Positions 26,902 through 37,988 of a DNA stretch of 38,218 nt are shown piece by piece. A model generated the notes under the pieces. That model saw only the letters and a program-made list of their open reading frames with translations. It searched no databases and was not told the origin of the DNA. This DNA comes from Comamonas sp. lk (GTDB lineage Bacteria > Pseudomonadota > Gammaproteobacteria > Burkholderiales > Burkholderiaceae_C). The stretch spans positions 1 through 38,218 of the forward strand of contig CAMELV010000037.1 of the NCBI GenBank assembly GCA_945925985.1, written 5' to 3'. The position numbers and the translations under genes are program-made. The stretch's first letter is position 1, and every line of letters starts with the position of its first letter.

Positions 26902-27226
26902 GGGGGCTCCTATTGGCCTTGTCAGCCAGGCTGCGGTTGCACGAGGACATCGCACGGCTTTCGGAGCCGTCTGGCTTGAGGGGGGGCGCGGCCTGCTGAC
27001 GAAGCTGGCGACGCAAATCCGCCCTCTCCTCCTCTGACAGGTGACGCCTGGGCTCTGACGCCCCGCCTTGGGAGCCTGCCGGTGGCGTCAGTGCCGAGCG
27101 TAACTCGGCTCGGCGTTGCTCCACGGCCATAGGGGCCGCACCCGGCTCACGCTTTGGGCCTGATGGCCCTTGGGCAGAAACGCCAGTGCAGAGCAGCATC
27201 GAAAAAAACAACAAAACGATCCTCAT
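26885..27226 (-). CDS. Small secreted protein of unknown function
   Basis: The product has a clear signal peptide (MRIVLLFFSMLLCTGVSAQ) and a short, charged, Pro/Ala/Arg-rich mature part of about 94 residues. This contains RRAELRSAL and RRHLSEEERADLRRQLRQQ, which looks like an amphipathic helix, and two cysteines near the C-terminus (SSCNRS and ENCY). I recognise no family. ATG at 27226 is preferred; ATG at 27238 would add four residues. The gene ends 17 bp inside the SIMPL gene, so the two are translationally coupled and may act together. Its TAA stop falls inside the palindrome at 26876-26892. Confidence 0.65.
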   Translation of the reverse strand: MRIVLLFFSMLLCTGVSAQGPSGPKREPGAAPMAVEQRRAELRSALTPPAGSQGGASEPRRHLSEEERADLRRQLRQQAAPPLKPDGSESRAMSSCNRSLADKANRSPHENCY

Positions 27227-27389
27227 GGACACCACCATAACACCGGATTAGCGCAAGATCGACATTGTTCTCCAGACTGGCCGTCGTTCACGCCCGAGTT
27301 GTAACAATGTGTGAGCCCTTGGGCAATTGGCGGCGCCCTAACCGACCTAGCTGCAAAATCGTGTTTGTTATACCGGGAGTCCTATCCAA

Positions 27390-28121
27390 ATGAGCCAGGC
27401 GTCCAGCCGAAATGACAAGATCGTGATCGTCGACGACGATGCCCGCATCCGCGACCTGCTGCGCCGCTATTTGACGCAGGAGGGCTTCGACGTGCTGCAG
27501 GCTGAAGACGGCAAGGCCCTGAACCGCATTCTGCTGCGCGATACCGTCGATTTGATTGTGCTCGACCTCATGATGCCCGGCGAAGACGGCTTGTCGATCT
27601 GCCGGCGCCTGCGTGCCGCCAAGGACCGCACACCGATCATCATGCTGACCGCCAAGGGCGAGGACGTCGACCGCATCGTCGGCCTCGAGGTCGGTGCCGA
27701 TGACTATCTGGGCAAACCCTTCAACCCACGCGAACTGCTGGCCCGGATCCACGCCGTGCTGCGTCGCCGCCCTGCGCCGGAAGCACCCGGCTCGCCGGCG
27801 GGCGATGCCCAGCTCGTGAGCTTCGGCCCCTTCACCTTTGACATGGGCACCCGTGCCTTGCGCCGTGCCGAAGAAGACATCCCTCTCACGACAGGCGAAT
27901 TTGCCATGCTCAAAGCCCTGGTACGCCATCCGCGCCAGCCCCTGTCGCGCGAAAAACTGGCCCAGCTGGCACGCGGCCGCGAGTTTGAAGCCTTCGACCG
28001 CAGCCTGGATGTCCAGGTCTCGCGGCTGCGTAAATTGCTCGAAGTCGACCCCGGCGCGCCCCGTTACATCCAGACCGTTTGGGGCGTGGGCTATGTGTTT
28101 GTTCCGGACGGTTCAAACTGA
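27390..28121 (+). CDS. ompR: OmpR-family response regulator
   Basis: A DNA-binding regulator phosphorylated by the adjacent kinase. Receiver domain: IVIVDDDARIRDLL, phospho-acceptor Asp59 in VLDLMMPGEDG, Thr in MLTAKGED and Lys in LGKPFNP. C-terminal winged helix: LTTGEFAMLKALVRHPRQPLSREKL...DRSLDVQVSRLRKLLE...QTVWGVGYVFVPDG. The 243-aa length and the RYLTQEGF/YVFVPDG ends match OmpR closely. GGGAGT lies 10 nt upstream of the ATG. The 150-bp upstream region holds TTGTAACAA (27299-27307), which resembles an OmpR half-site; autoregulation is possible but unproven. The stop overlaps the kinase start (TGATG). Confidence 0.9.
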   Translation: MSQASSRNDKIVIVDDDARIRDLLRRYLTQEGFDVLQAEDGKALNRILLRDTVDLIVLDLMMPGEDGLSICRRLRAAKDRTPIIMLTAKGEDVDRIVGLEVGADDYLGKPFNPRELLARIHAVLRRRPAPEAPGSPAGDAQLVSFGPFTFDMGTRALRRAEEDIPLTTGEFAMLKALVRHPRQPLSREKLAQLARGREFEAFDRSLDVQVSRLRKLLEVDPGAPRYIQTVWGVGYVFVPDGSN

Positions 28122-29560
28122 TGCCCTTAACCCCGCCCCCAAGCGACTTTGCACTGCCGGTGCGCGCCGGCGTCAGTCTGTTCTGGCGTACGTTCTTCCT
28201 GCTCGGTTTGCTGCTCCTGGGCAGCATGGCGGCCTGGCTGCAGACCATTCGTGCCATGGAGTCCGAGCCCCGGGCGCTGCAAACTGCGCAGGAGATCGCG
28301 TCTTTGGTGAATCTGAGCCGCGCAGCTCTGGTGCACTCAGACGCCATCAACCGAATGTCCCTGATCAAGACCATGACCGAACAAGAGGGGGTACGGATCG
28401 TCCCACGCGAGCTCGGCGACAGTGTCGAAGCGTTTGACACTGACGCCGCGGGCCAGCGCATCACCCGGGAACTGGTGGCACTGCTGGGTCCGGGCACCGA
28501 GCTGGCCAACCGGGTGAACCAGTTGGACGGCCTATGGATTGGTTTCACCATCGATGGCGACCGCTACTGGCTACGCACCGATCGCGCCCGTTTCAACCGC
28601 ACCGGCGGCCCCGCCTGGATCATCTGGTTGATAACCGTCACCCTGCTGTCGCTGGCCGGGGCGGCCCTGATCGCGCGCCTGATCAACCGGCCGCTCAAGC
28701 AACTGTCTTTGGCGGCATTCCGGGTGCGGGAGGGCGATTTCGCAGGCAGCGCGCTGGACGAGTCCGTCACCACCCCAGAAATTCTGGCAGTCAATTCAGG
28801 CTTTAACCGAATGACGCGCAAGCTGGCCGAGGTGGAGCACGACCGCGCCATCATGCTCGCCGGCATTTCGCATGACCTGCGTACGCCCCTGGCTCGACTG
28901 CGCCTGGAGACCGAGCTCAGCGTCGCCGACCCGGAGGCCCGCGACCACATGGCCTCCGACATCGCTCAGCTCGATGCCATCATCGACAAGTTTCTTGATT
29001 ACGCCCGTCCAGCCAGGGTGAGCTTGGTCGCCGTGCCTTTGCGCCCCTTTCTGGCGTCATGCCTGTACAGCGTGGCCAGTCAGGATGACATTCAAGTGCA
29101 ATTGACGCTGCCGGACCAAATTGCGGTGATGGCTGACGAGGTCGAACTCGGGCGCGTCGTCACCAACCTGCTGGAGAATGCGCGCCGCTACGGCCGCTCC
29201 ATCGGCACGGGCATTGCCCAGGTGGAGATCAGCGCCCGGATCAACCCGCCGTGGGTGCTGCTGCAGGTGCGCGACCATGGGCCCGGCGTGTCAGCCGAAC
29301 AATTGGCGCGCCTGACGCAGCCCTTTTACCGCGGTGACACCGCCCGCACCGAAGCCAAAGGTGCTGGTCTGGGTTTGGCCATCGTGGAGAAAACCCTGCA
29401 GCGCATGGGCGGCTCGCTGTTGATGGCCAATGCCGAGGGGGGCGGCCTTAGCGCCAGCATCTTGCTCCAGCGCTCGCCGCTAACCAGCGCGCAGGCGACA
29501 AATGGCCCGACGGGGCCAAGCGTTGCTTTCGAACAACAAACGCACCTCAATTCGACGTGA
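28121..29560 (+). CDS. envZ: EnvZ-like sensor histidine kinase
   Basis: An inner-membrane kinase paired with the preceding OmpR-type regulator. The 479-aa protein has a first membrane segment (about 18-42), a periplasmic sensor of some 120 residues, a second membrane segment (about 165-186), HAMP, the dimerisation helix with His251 (AGISHDLRTPLARLRLE), the N box NLLENARRYG, G boxes DHGPGVS and GAGLGLAIV. The ATG at 28121 overlaps the regulator stop by TGATG; the open frame from 28079 only adds residues read through the regulator gene. The signal sensed cannot be inferred; osmolarity is the assumption from E. coli. Confidence 0.92.
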   Translation: MPLTPPPSDFALPVRAGVSLFWRTFFLLGLLLLGSMAAWLQTIRAMESEPRALQTAQEIASLVNLSRAALVHSDAINRMSLIKTMTEQEGVRIVPRELGDSVEAFDTDAAGQRITRELVALLGPGTELANRVNQLDGLWIGFTIDGDRYWLRTDRARFNRTGGPAWIIWLITVTLLSLAGAALIARLINRPLKQLSLAAFRVREGDFAGSALDESVTTPEILAVNSGFNRMTRKLAEVEHDRAIMLAGISHDLRTPLARLRLETELSVADPEARDHMASDIAQLDAIIDKFLDYARPARVSLVAVPLRPFLASCLYSVASQDDIQVQLTLPDQIAVMADEVELGRVVTNLLENARRYGRSIGTGIAQVEISARINPPWVLLQVRDHGPGVSAEQLARLTQPFYRGDTARTEAKGAGLGLAIVEKTLQRMGGSLLMANAEGGGLSASILLQRSPLTSAQATNGPTGPSVAFEQQTHLNST

Positions 29561-29618
29561 GGCGGGCCGCACGGTCAAGTTGTTGCCGCGGCTGAGGCAC
29601 TTGGCGTAAACTGATTTG

Positions 29619-29635
29619 CTAACTTATTGATAGCA
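29619..29635. repeat. 17-bp palindrome upstream of the receiver-TPR gene
   Basis: The sequence is GCTAACTTATTGATAGC with GCTA/TAGC arms, extended by T on the left and A on the right. It is intergenic, 58 bp before the receiver-TPR start codon. Confidence 0.65.
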
Positions 29636-29692
29636 AGTCTGTCAGTTTAAACCGGGGCTTGGTGACGTTTCACCCACGAATCACGGCGTTTC

Positions 29693-31330
29693 ATGACTTT
29701 GCTGACGACTGATTTCTCAAACTCCAGGGCCATGATCATCGACGGCAGTCCGATGACCCGGTCTATTTTGGCGTCGCAGTTTCGGGAATTCGGTTTTGAG
29801 AAGGTCACCCAGTGCACACGCCTGTCCGAGGCCCGCGAGCATTTCAATGAAAGCGCCTTTGACGTGGTGCTGTGTGAACACAATTTCGGACACGAAACCC
29901 CAACCGGCCTTGATCTGGTCGACGAGTTGCGCAGCAAGCAGATGCTGCCCATGTCGACCGTGGTGTTTATGCTAACCGGCGAGGCCTCGTATGCCCGCGT
30001 GGCTGAGGCGGCTGAAACCGGGCTGGATGGCTACCTGCTCAAGCCCCACAAGGCCAACCAGTTGCACGAGCGGCTGCGCCTGGCCTGCTACCGAAAGGAT
30101 TCATTCCGCGAAGTCTTTAACGCGATGGAGCAAAAAGCCTTTGATGTGGCGGCAGACCTTTGCCTGGAGCGCTACCAGCACCGGGGCCTGTTCTGGCTTT
30201 ACGCAGCACGCGTTGGCGCCGAGTTGCTCATGCGCACCAGCCGCTTCCAGGAGGCACAGGAACTCTACGAAGCCATCGCCGAAGCAAAAACGGCACCCTG
30301 GGCCAAGCTCGGCGTCGCCCGCGCCATGATGGAGTCGGGCAACACGGTGGGTGCCGCCAATGCGCTGGGTTCCTTGCTGGAGGAAGACCCCAGCTTTGCC
30401 GACGCCTACGACGTCATGGCCCGGGCCCAGTTTGAACTGGGCAACGTCGCTCAGGCGCGTGCCACCTACAAAATGGCCTGCGACATGACACCCGACTCCG
30501 TGCCGCGCCTGCAAAGCTTGGCGATGATGAGTTTTTACGCTGGGGACACCAAAGAGGCGGCACAATTGTTGGACCGGGTCACCCGAATCGGTCTGGACTC
30601 CAAGCTATTTGACTGCCAGACCCTGGTGGTGCTGGCCTTCACGCAGCTCGACGCCAATGACCACCGCGGCCTGCAACGCAGCCGCGACAACTTCACCCGG
30701 CTGCTCGAACGCAACCCGGATAGTGCCCGCCACCAGCGTGGGGTGGTGATGATCGACGCCATGCTGGCCCTGCTGAAGAACGAGCGCGGAGGCTTGCTGG
30801 CGCTGGTTCGGGAGCTGGAAGGCACCACCAAAACCCCGGAATTTGATTTTGAAGCGGCCTCCAACTTGATCGGCCTGATGACACGACTGGCCAGGCGCGA
30901 CGTACGGATCGACCAGTCGGATGCCCGACTAGAGACCATGGCGATGCGCTTTTGCACCTCCAGGCCCCTGACGGAAATGCTGGCCGGCGCAGCCAATGGC
31001 CACACCATCTTTACCGACCGTATCCGCAACGCGGGCCAACAGATCCAAAAAATTGCCCAGAGCGCCGTGACCCTTGGCCTGATGGGCGACCCGGCCATGG
31101 CCGTGCGGCAGCTGATCATTGAGGGCCAGAGCACGCTTAACTCGAAATTGATCGAGGTCGCGCACCAGGTGTTGGAACGTTACCGGGACAAGATCAACGA
31201 TGCCAACCAGATGGCCGAGGTGGTGCAAGCGCTGCGCCAGCAGTTCGGCAGCCAGGCGCGTCAGGGCAGCAGCACAATCGCGGCCAAGCGCAAAAGCGGC
31301 GGTTTGAAGCTGCAAATCGACCACATTTAA
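29693..31330 (+). CDS. Receiver-domain protein with TPR repeats; phospho-site is Glu
   Basis: 545 aa. An N-terminal CheY-like domain (about 10-130) keeps one acidic-pocket Asp (Asp17 in MIIDGSP), Thr95 (MLTGE) and Lys117 (LLKPH), but the phospho-acceptor reads Glu62 (FDVVLCEHNFG, codon GAA at 29876). Glutamate can mimic phospho-Asp, so the domain may be locked on. The rest is alpha-helical with tetratricopeptide-like repeats (about 130-330: ARVGAELLMRTSRFQEAQELYEAI, ARAMMESGNTVGAANALGSLLEEDPSFADAYDVMAR). No DNA-binding or enzymatic output domain is seen, suggesting a protein-interaction role. It stands alone, 132 bp after envZ, with a palindrome repeat in the gap. Confidence 0.85.
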   Translation: MTLLTTDFSNSRAMIIDGSPMTRSILASQFREFGFEKVTQCTRLSEAREHFNESAFDVVLCEHNFGHETPTGLDLVDELRSKQMLPMSTVVFMLTGEASYARVAEAAETGLDGYLLKPHKANQLHERLRLACYRKDSFREVFNAMEQKAFDVAADLCLERYQHRGLFWLYAARVGAELLMRTSRFQEAQELYEAIAEAKTAPWAKLGVARAMMESGNTVGAANALGSLLEEDPSFADAYDVMARAQFELGNVAQARATYKMACDMTPDSVPRLQSLAMMSFYAGDTKEAAQLLDRVTRIGLDSKLFDCQTLVVLAFTQLDANDHRGLQRSRDNFTRLLERNPDSARHQRGVVMIDAMLALLKNERGGLLALVRELEGTTKTPEFDFEAASNLIGLMTRLARRDVRIDQSDARLETMAMRFCTSRPLTEMLAGAANGHTIFTDRIRNAGQQIQKIAQSAVTLGLMGDPAMAVRQLIIEGQSTLNSKLIEVAHQVLERYRDKINDANQMAEVVQALRQQFGSQARQGSSTIAAKRKSGGLKLQIDHI

Positions 31331-31354
31331 GCAGGTCGAGCGAGCCCGGTTCGA

Positions 31355-33805
<2,451 letters not shown>

Positions 33806-33853
33806 TTCAGGGTGAAACCGGAGTGTACGGCCACTCGATAGAATGGCCCCCGC

Positions 33854-34630
33854 ATGCCGCCAAAAGCCCCTCCCGCTGACTCCCCAAACCCCTTGGCACT
33901 CGGTGCTCGTCCCTGGCGCTGGCGCCAACGAGAGTGGGCCGCTCTGGCGGTCGCCTGGGCGGTGCTCAGCCTGGTCTTCATCCTGTGGCCGACGCTGGAC
34001 CTGACGGTCAGCGGCTGGTTCTACAGGCCGACTGGCAGCCCAGACTGGCAGGGCTTCGCCGCTGACCAGTTCGCCGCGGTTGCGGTAATTCACGAGGCTG
34101 TGCCCTGGTTTGGGCGGACCGCAAGCCTGCTGGGCCTGCTGTTGCCTGTTTTTTGGCGGCTGCGCCCGGGCCCGGTCAATCTGCGCTGGTGGCGCCGCGG
34201 CCTGATGCTTAGCCTGTTGATGGTGCTGGGGACCGGCGTTGTGGTCAATGCCATCCTCAAAGAGAACTGGGGACGCCCCCGACCGGTCGACGTGCAGACC
34301 TTTGGCGGCACGGGCACCTTTGCGCCGGCACTCCACCCTTCAAACCAGTGCCGCAGCAACTGCTCGTTCGTCAGCGGCCACGCGGCGACCGGTTTTACGC
34401 TTGTGGCCCTGGGCCTGCTCGGCGCACCGGCGACCCGACGGCGCTGGCTGCTGTGGGGCCTGGCGGGCGGGTTGACCACTGGCGCCCTGCGCGTTGCCCA
34501 AGGTGGTCATTTCCTCAGCGACGTGCTGTTCAGCGGCCTGGTCATCTGGCTCTGCGGTGCGGCGCTGCGCGCCGGCTACCTGCTCCTTCGGGCTCGGCGG
34601 CAAAGGCGGCGGCGCCTTGCCCAAAGCTAA
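33854..34630 (+). CDS. PAP2-family membrane phosphatase
   Basis: An integral membrane acid phosphatase of the lipid phosphatase type. The 258-aa protein has about six hydrophobic segments and the three family motifs: KENWGRPRP (136-144), SFVSGHA (171-177) and [12 protein letters not shown] (about 211-222), so the active site is complete. The extracytoplasmic substrate could be lipid A, undecaprenyl diphosphate or phosphatidate; sequence alone does not decide. It is divergent from ygiQ with 48 bp between the starts. Confidence 0.88.
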   Translation: MPPKAPPADSPNPLALGARPWRWRQREWAALAVAWAVLSLVFILWPTLDLTVSGWFYRPTGSPDWQGFAADQFAAVAVIHEAVPWFGRTASLLGLLLPVFWRLRPGPVNLRWWRRGLMLSLLMVLGTGVVVNAILKENWGRPRPVDVQTFGGTGTFAPALHPSNQCRSNCSFVSGHAATGFTLVALGLLGAPATRRRWLLWGLAGGLTTGALRVAQGGHFLSDVLFSGLVIWLCGAALRAGYLLLRARRQRRRRLAQS

Positions 34631-34702
34631 CAGGCCTGGGCATCAGGCAGAATATGGCATGGGCGCTGACCTAAGCTCTCAAGTTTTCTGAAAGATCCCA
34701 CG

Positions 34703-35045
34703 ATGGCAATTCAATTGATCCCTGGTTTGGCAACCGCGCTGGTCGCCTTGACCCTGTTGGCTGCGCCTGTGACGCACGCCTTGCAGCCCGCGACCGGCAA
34801 GGTCATCCTGCCCCTGACCGGCAAGTTGGGTGATGCCAACAAGGCCAAGTCCGCCGAGTTTGACCTGGCCATGCACGAGGGAATTTGACGTCGTGCTGGC
34901 CCACAAGATGAATGGCGAATCCATCCCGGTCAAGACCAAGGGGCCGCTGTTCATTGTCTACCCCTACGACACCAGCAAGACATTGCAGTCAAGTGTTTAC
35001 TACGAACGCTCCGCATGGCAACTCAAGTCTCTGAGCATAGAGTAA
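34703..35045 (+). pseudogene. Molybdopterin-dependent oxidoreductase-like protein, internal deletion and frameshift
   Basis: The first frame (34703-34888) encodes a signal peptide and the start of a small secreted molybdopterin-oxidoreductase-type domain (MAIQLIPGLATALVALTLLAA...GKVILPLTGKL...AEFDLAMHE), then stops. From about 34882 a different frame continues with the family's C-terminal half (EFDVVLAHKMNGESIPVKTKGPLFIVYPYD...SVYYERSAWQLKSLSIE). The joined pieces are about 113 residues, against roughly 160-170 from memory of intact homologues, so some 50-80 central residues are missing as well as the frame. It directly precedes the hybrid kinase gene, an arrangement I believe is kept in relatives, so loss of this protein may affect what the kinase senses. 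Confidence 0.75.
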
Positions 35046-35052
35046 ATTGACC

Positions 35053-36996
35053 ATGCCGGCCGGACGGAAAAATCGACGCTTCCTGATCTGGCTTGCCATC
35101 AGCACCGCTTTGTTGGCCCTGGCCACAGTGGCTTTGCTGACGTTTTTGCTGAACCAACGCCAGCTCATAGCTCAGAGCCGTAGTCTGCAGACCGACTCGG
35201 TCACCGCTTTCGCGTTCCAAGCCGAACGGGAGTTCATGCGCTATCGGCAGACGCTCGACGCCGCCGTCAACAGCCGCAGGCCGCCAGACGACGAAGCCTT
35301 GTCATTGCAGCATGATATTTTCCTGAGCCGGATTAACCTGCTGCGCGAGAGCGGGCCCATTGGCTCTTTGGAACAGCGACCCGAGTACACGGCACTCAAG
35401 CCCAAGCTGGACGTCTTGGTGGCACAAGCCGAAAAAGCCATGGCCAAAATTCCCGGTGACCCGGCTGACCTGGTCGCTCTGCTGGACGCCTTTTATGAGA
35501 TCGGGCCAGGCTTTCAATTGCTGAGCCTGGCGGCCGACTCCGAGTTGGCGCGTCGACTAGATCGCCAATCGGCCAACACCCTCAGCCTGAGCAATCAGAC
35601 CGTAGCGCTTACCCTGTTGCAATTGCTGCTGCTTCTGGCCATGGGCGGTGGCCTGTATTCCTGGCACGCTCGCCAGACCGCAGAACGGCTTGCACTTGAA
35701 AATCTGAGCACAGAACTGCGTGAGGCCACCCTGCGCGCTGACGAGGCCAACCGCGGGAAAAGCGCCTTTTTGGCCAATATGAGCCACGAGTTGCGAACCC
35801 CTTTCAATGGCTTGATGGGCATGCTTGGCGTGCTGGGCGAAACCCAGCTCGACGCCACGCAACGCGGCTACCTGCAGACAGCGCAGACCTCAGCGCAGCA
35901 CCTGCTCACTCTGCTCAACGACATCTTGGACATCTCCGCCCTGGAGGCTGGCAAGATCACCGTCAAGTCAGCGCTTGTGAATCTGGCCTGGCTGCTGCGC
36001 GACATTTGCGCCCTGATGCAGCCCTTGGCCAACGCCAAGGGACTCGACTTTTCCCTGTCCCTGCCAGTCAAGCCGCTGCCCTGGGTTCTTACCGACGACA
36101 CCCGCTTGCGCCAGATCCTGTTCAATCTGCTGAACAATGCCATCAAGTTCACTGACCGGGGCCAAGTCAAGCTCACGGTGCACGAAGTGGCCCGCTCCGG
36201 CAAAGGCATCGAACTTGATTTTGATGTCACTGACACCGGCATCGGGATCGCTGAACACGACCTGCCTCGCCTGTTTCAGCGTTTTCAACAGGCGGAGAGT
36301 GGGCTGGTGCGCCATTTTGGTGGCGCTGGCCTGGGCCTGGAGATTTCGCAGTCGCTGGCGCATCTGCTGGGTGGCAGCATCAAGGTCAAAAGTACGCTCA
36401 GCGTGGGCACCACCTTCAGCCTGCATTTGCGTTTGATGCCCAGTGAGCCGGCCTTGCAGTTGGCCCAGTCTGCCCCGACGGCCAGCCCCTTGCCGGTGCC
36501 GGAAACGAGACCGATCGGGCTGGCCAATGTCAGCGCACCGGTTGAGCCACCCTCCCCGCCCCTGCTACTCAACATCACTGGCCAGCCCGCCAGGGTGCTG
36601 CTGGTGGAGGACAACGCCATCAACCGCATGGTGGCCGTGATGCTGCTGCAGCGCATGGGCTGCGTCGTGACCGACTGTGAAAACGGCCTGCTCGCTGTCG
36701 ACAAGGCCCAGACCGACAACTTTGACCTGATCCTGATGGACATCAACATGCCGGTCATGGACGGCTTGTCGGCCACCCGCGCGATCCGGGGCCTGCCCGG
36801 CGAACAGGGCCATACACCGATCGTGGTGCTCAGTGCCGACGTGATGAACGAGTCCCAAGCGCAGGCGTTTGGCGCTGGCGCACAGGGGTTTCTGTCCAAG
36901 CCAGTTCAGTTTGCCGACCTGCGGGCCTGCGTGCTCAAACACCTGCCGCCCGCGCCGCCGGGCCAGAATATCGCTGAGCCCGACCGTCTGGGTTAA
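35053..36996 (+). CDS. Hybrid sensor histidine kinase/response regulator
   Basis: 647 aa in the inner membrane. First membrane segment about 10-33, periplasmic helical sensor of some 150 residues without a recognisable domain, second segment about 184-204, then coiled coil, dimerisation helix with His245 (ANMSHELRTPFNGLMGML), ATPase domain with N box NLLNNAIKF (358-366), G boxes DTGIGIA and GAGLGLEIS, a Pro-rich linker (about 465-505) and a C-terminal receiver with Asp563 (LILMDINMPVMDG). No HPt domain is present, so a separate phosphotransfer protein is expected. ATG 35053 is preferred to TTG 35047. It follows the broken oxidoreductase gene by 7 bp and precedes the acyltransferase by 12 bp, suggesting one transcript. 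Confidence 0.92.
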   Translation: MPAGRKNRRFLIWLAISTALLALATVALLTFLLNQRQLIAQSRSLQTDSVTAFAFQAEREFMRYRQTLDAAVNSRRPPDDEALSLQHDIFLSRINLLRESGPIGSLEQRPEYTALKPKLDVLVAQAEKAMAKIPGDPADLVALLDAFYEIGPGFQLLSLAADSELARRLDRQSANTLSLSNQTVALTLLQLLLLLAMGGGLYSWHARQTAERLALENLSTELREATLRADEANRGKSAFLANMSHELRTPFNGLMGMLGVLGETQLDATQRGYLQTAQTSAQHLLTLLNDILDISALEAGKITVKSALVNLAWLLRDICALMQPLANAKGLDFSLSLPVKPLPWVLTDDTRLRQILFNLLNNAIKFTDRGQVKLTVHEVARSGKGIELDFDVTDTGIGIAEHDLPRLFQRFQQAESGLVRHFGGAGLGLEISQSLAHLLGGSIKVKSTLSVGTTFSLHLRLMPSEPALQLAQSAPTASPLPVPETRPIGLANVSAPVEPPSPPLLLNITGQPARVLLVEDNAINRMVAVMLLQRMGCVVTDCENGLLAVDKAQTDNFDLILMDINMPVMDGLSATRAIRGLPGEQGHTPIVVLSADVMNESQAQAFGAGAQGFLSKPVQFADLRACVLKHLPPAPPGQNIAEPDRLG

Positions 36997-37008
36997 GGCC
37001 GATCTACC

Positions 37009-37911
37009 ATGCGACCTAAGTTGACTGCTTCTTTGCGCGGCCTGACTGCCGCCACCCTGCTGGCGCTCAACACCCTGGTCTGTGTGCCGATTCTGTTGCT
37101 GTTCGCGCTGCTCAAACTGCTGGTGCCGGGACGGCGCATACGGCTGTGGGTCGATCCGGTACTGCTGCGCATCGCCGAGACCTGGATTGCCGGCAACAGC
37201 CGCTGGATGCGCCTGACCCAAAACACCGACTGGGATGTGCAGGGGCTTGAGGGCCTGAACCCGCGCAGCTGGTACCTGGTCAATGCCAACCACCAGTCCT
37301 GGGTTGATATCTTGGTGCTGCAGCACCTGCTGAACCGGCGCATTCCGCTGCTCAAGTTTTTTCTCAAACAGCAGCTGATCTGGGTGCCGGTGATGGGCCT
37401 GGCGTGGTGGGCGCTAGATTTTCCCTTTATGCGCCGCCACAGCGAGGCCTACCTGCAAAAGCACCCCGAGATGCGTGGCCGCGACCAGGAAACCACCCGC
37501 CGGGCCTGCGAGAAATTTGCCCTGATCCCCACCAGCGTGATGAACTTTCTGGAGGGAACCCGCTTCACCAAGGCCAAACACGCGCGCCAACAACCCCCCT
37601 ACCAGCACCTGCTCAAGCCCAAAACCGGCGGCATGGCCGTGGCACTGAATGCCATGGGCGAAAAGTTTGACGCGGTGCTCGATGTGACCATCGTCTACCC
37701 CGACGGCATCCCCGACTTCTGGCAGTTTCTCAGTGGGCGGGTGGCACGGGTGATCGTCAGAGTGCAGCCGCTGCCCATCCCCAGCCAACTCCTCGGTGCC
37801 GACTACGCCGGTGATGCCGCCACGCGGCAGGCTTACCAGCAGTGGGTTCATGAGCTGTGGCTGGCCAAGGACGCCCGTATCGCCACGCTTTTAGGCATGA
37901 ATAAGGCATGA
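37009..37911 (+). CDS. 1-acyl-glycerol-3-phosphate acyltransferase-like protein (YihG family)
   Basis: A membrane acyltransferase of the PlsC/LPLAT type, expected to acylate lysophospholipids. The 300-aa protein has an N-terminal hydrophobic segment (about 11-40), catalytic motif NHQSWVD (94-100), the FFLKQQLIWVPVMGLAWWALDFPFMRR block typical of YihG, and FLEGTRFT (180-187) for glycerol-phosphate binding. It starts 12 bp after the hybrid kinase stop, so the two are probably cotranscribed. It converges with the MOSC-domain gene. Confidence 0.9.
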   Translation: MRPKLTASLRGLTAATLLALNTLVCVPILLLFALLKLLVPGRRIRLWVDPVLLRIAETWIAGNSRWMRLTQNTDWDVQGLEGLNPRSWYLVNANHQSWVDILVLQHLLNRRIPLLKFFLKQQLIWVPVMGLAWWALDFPFMRRHSEAYLQKHPEMRGRDQETTRRACEKFALIPTSVMNFLEGTRFTKAKHARQQPPYQHLLKPKTGGMAVALNAMGEKFDAVLDVTIVYPDGIPDFWQFLSGRVARVIVRVQPLPIPSQLLGADYAGDAATRQAYQQWVHELWLAKDARIATLLGMNKA

Positions 37912-37915
37912 AATA

Positions 37916-37966
37916 GGCCTCTAAGCCTTATGGGATAAGGGTTTATAGCTATATTTAATGTAGCAA
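37916..37966 (+). repeat. Composite AT-rich repeat with two hairpins
   Basis: The segment holds CCTTAT-GGG-ATAAGG (37926-37940) followed by the 17-bp palindrome at 37948-37964. From memory, longer dispersed repeats of similar layout (GGCCTCTA, TTAT...ATAA hairpin, GCTA...TAGC) are frequent in Comamonadaceae genomes. Lying between convergent genes, it may also act as a weak bidirectional terminator. Confidence 0.6.
37948..37964. repeat. 17-bp palindrome after the acyltransferase gene
   Basis: The sequence is GCTATATTTAATGTAGC with 5-bp arms (one G-T wobble) and a 7-base AT centre. It is the core of the longer composite repeat at 37916-37966. Confidence 0.7.
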
Positions 37967-37988
37967 GCGCCTCGGGGATGGTCACGGC

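Noticed and set aside
27299..27307. OmpR operator TTGTAACAA upstream of ompR
   Set aside because: A single 9-bp palindrome is too little to call; no second half-site in register and no convincing promoter was found.
33806..34336. N-terminal extension of ygiQ to a 993-residue protein
   Set aside because: The extension is antisense to the PAP2 gene, low in complexity, and homology begins at the ATG near 33800.
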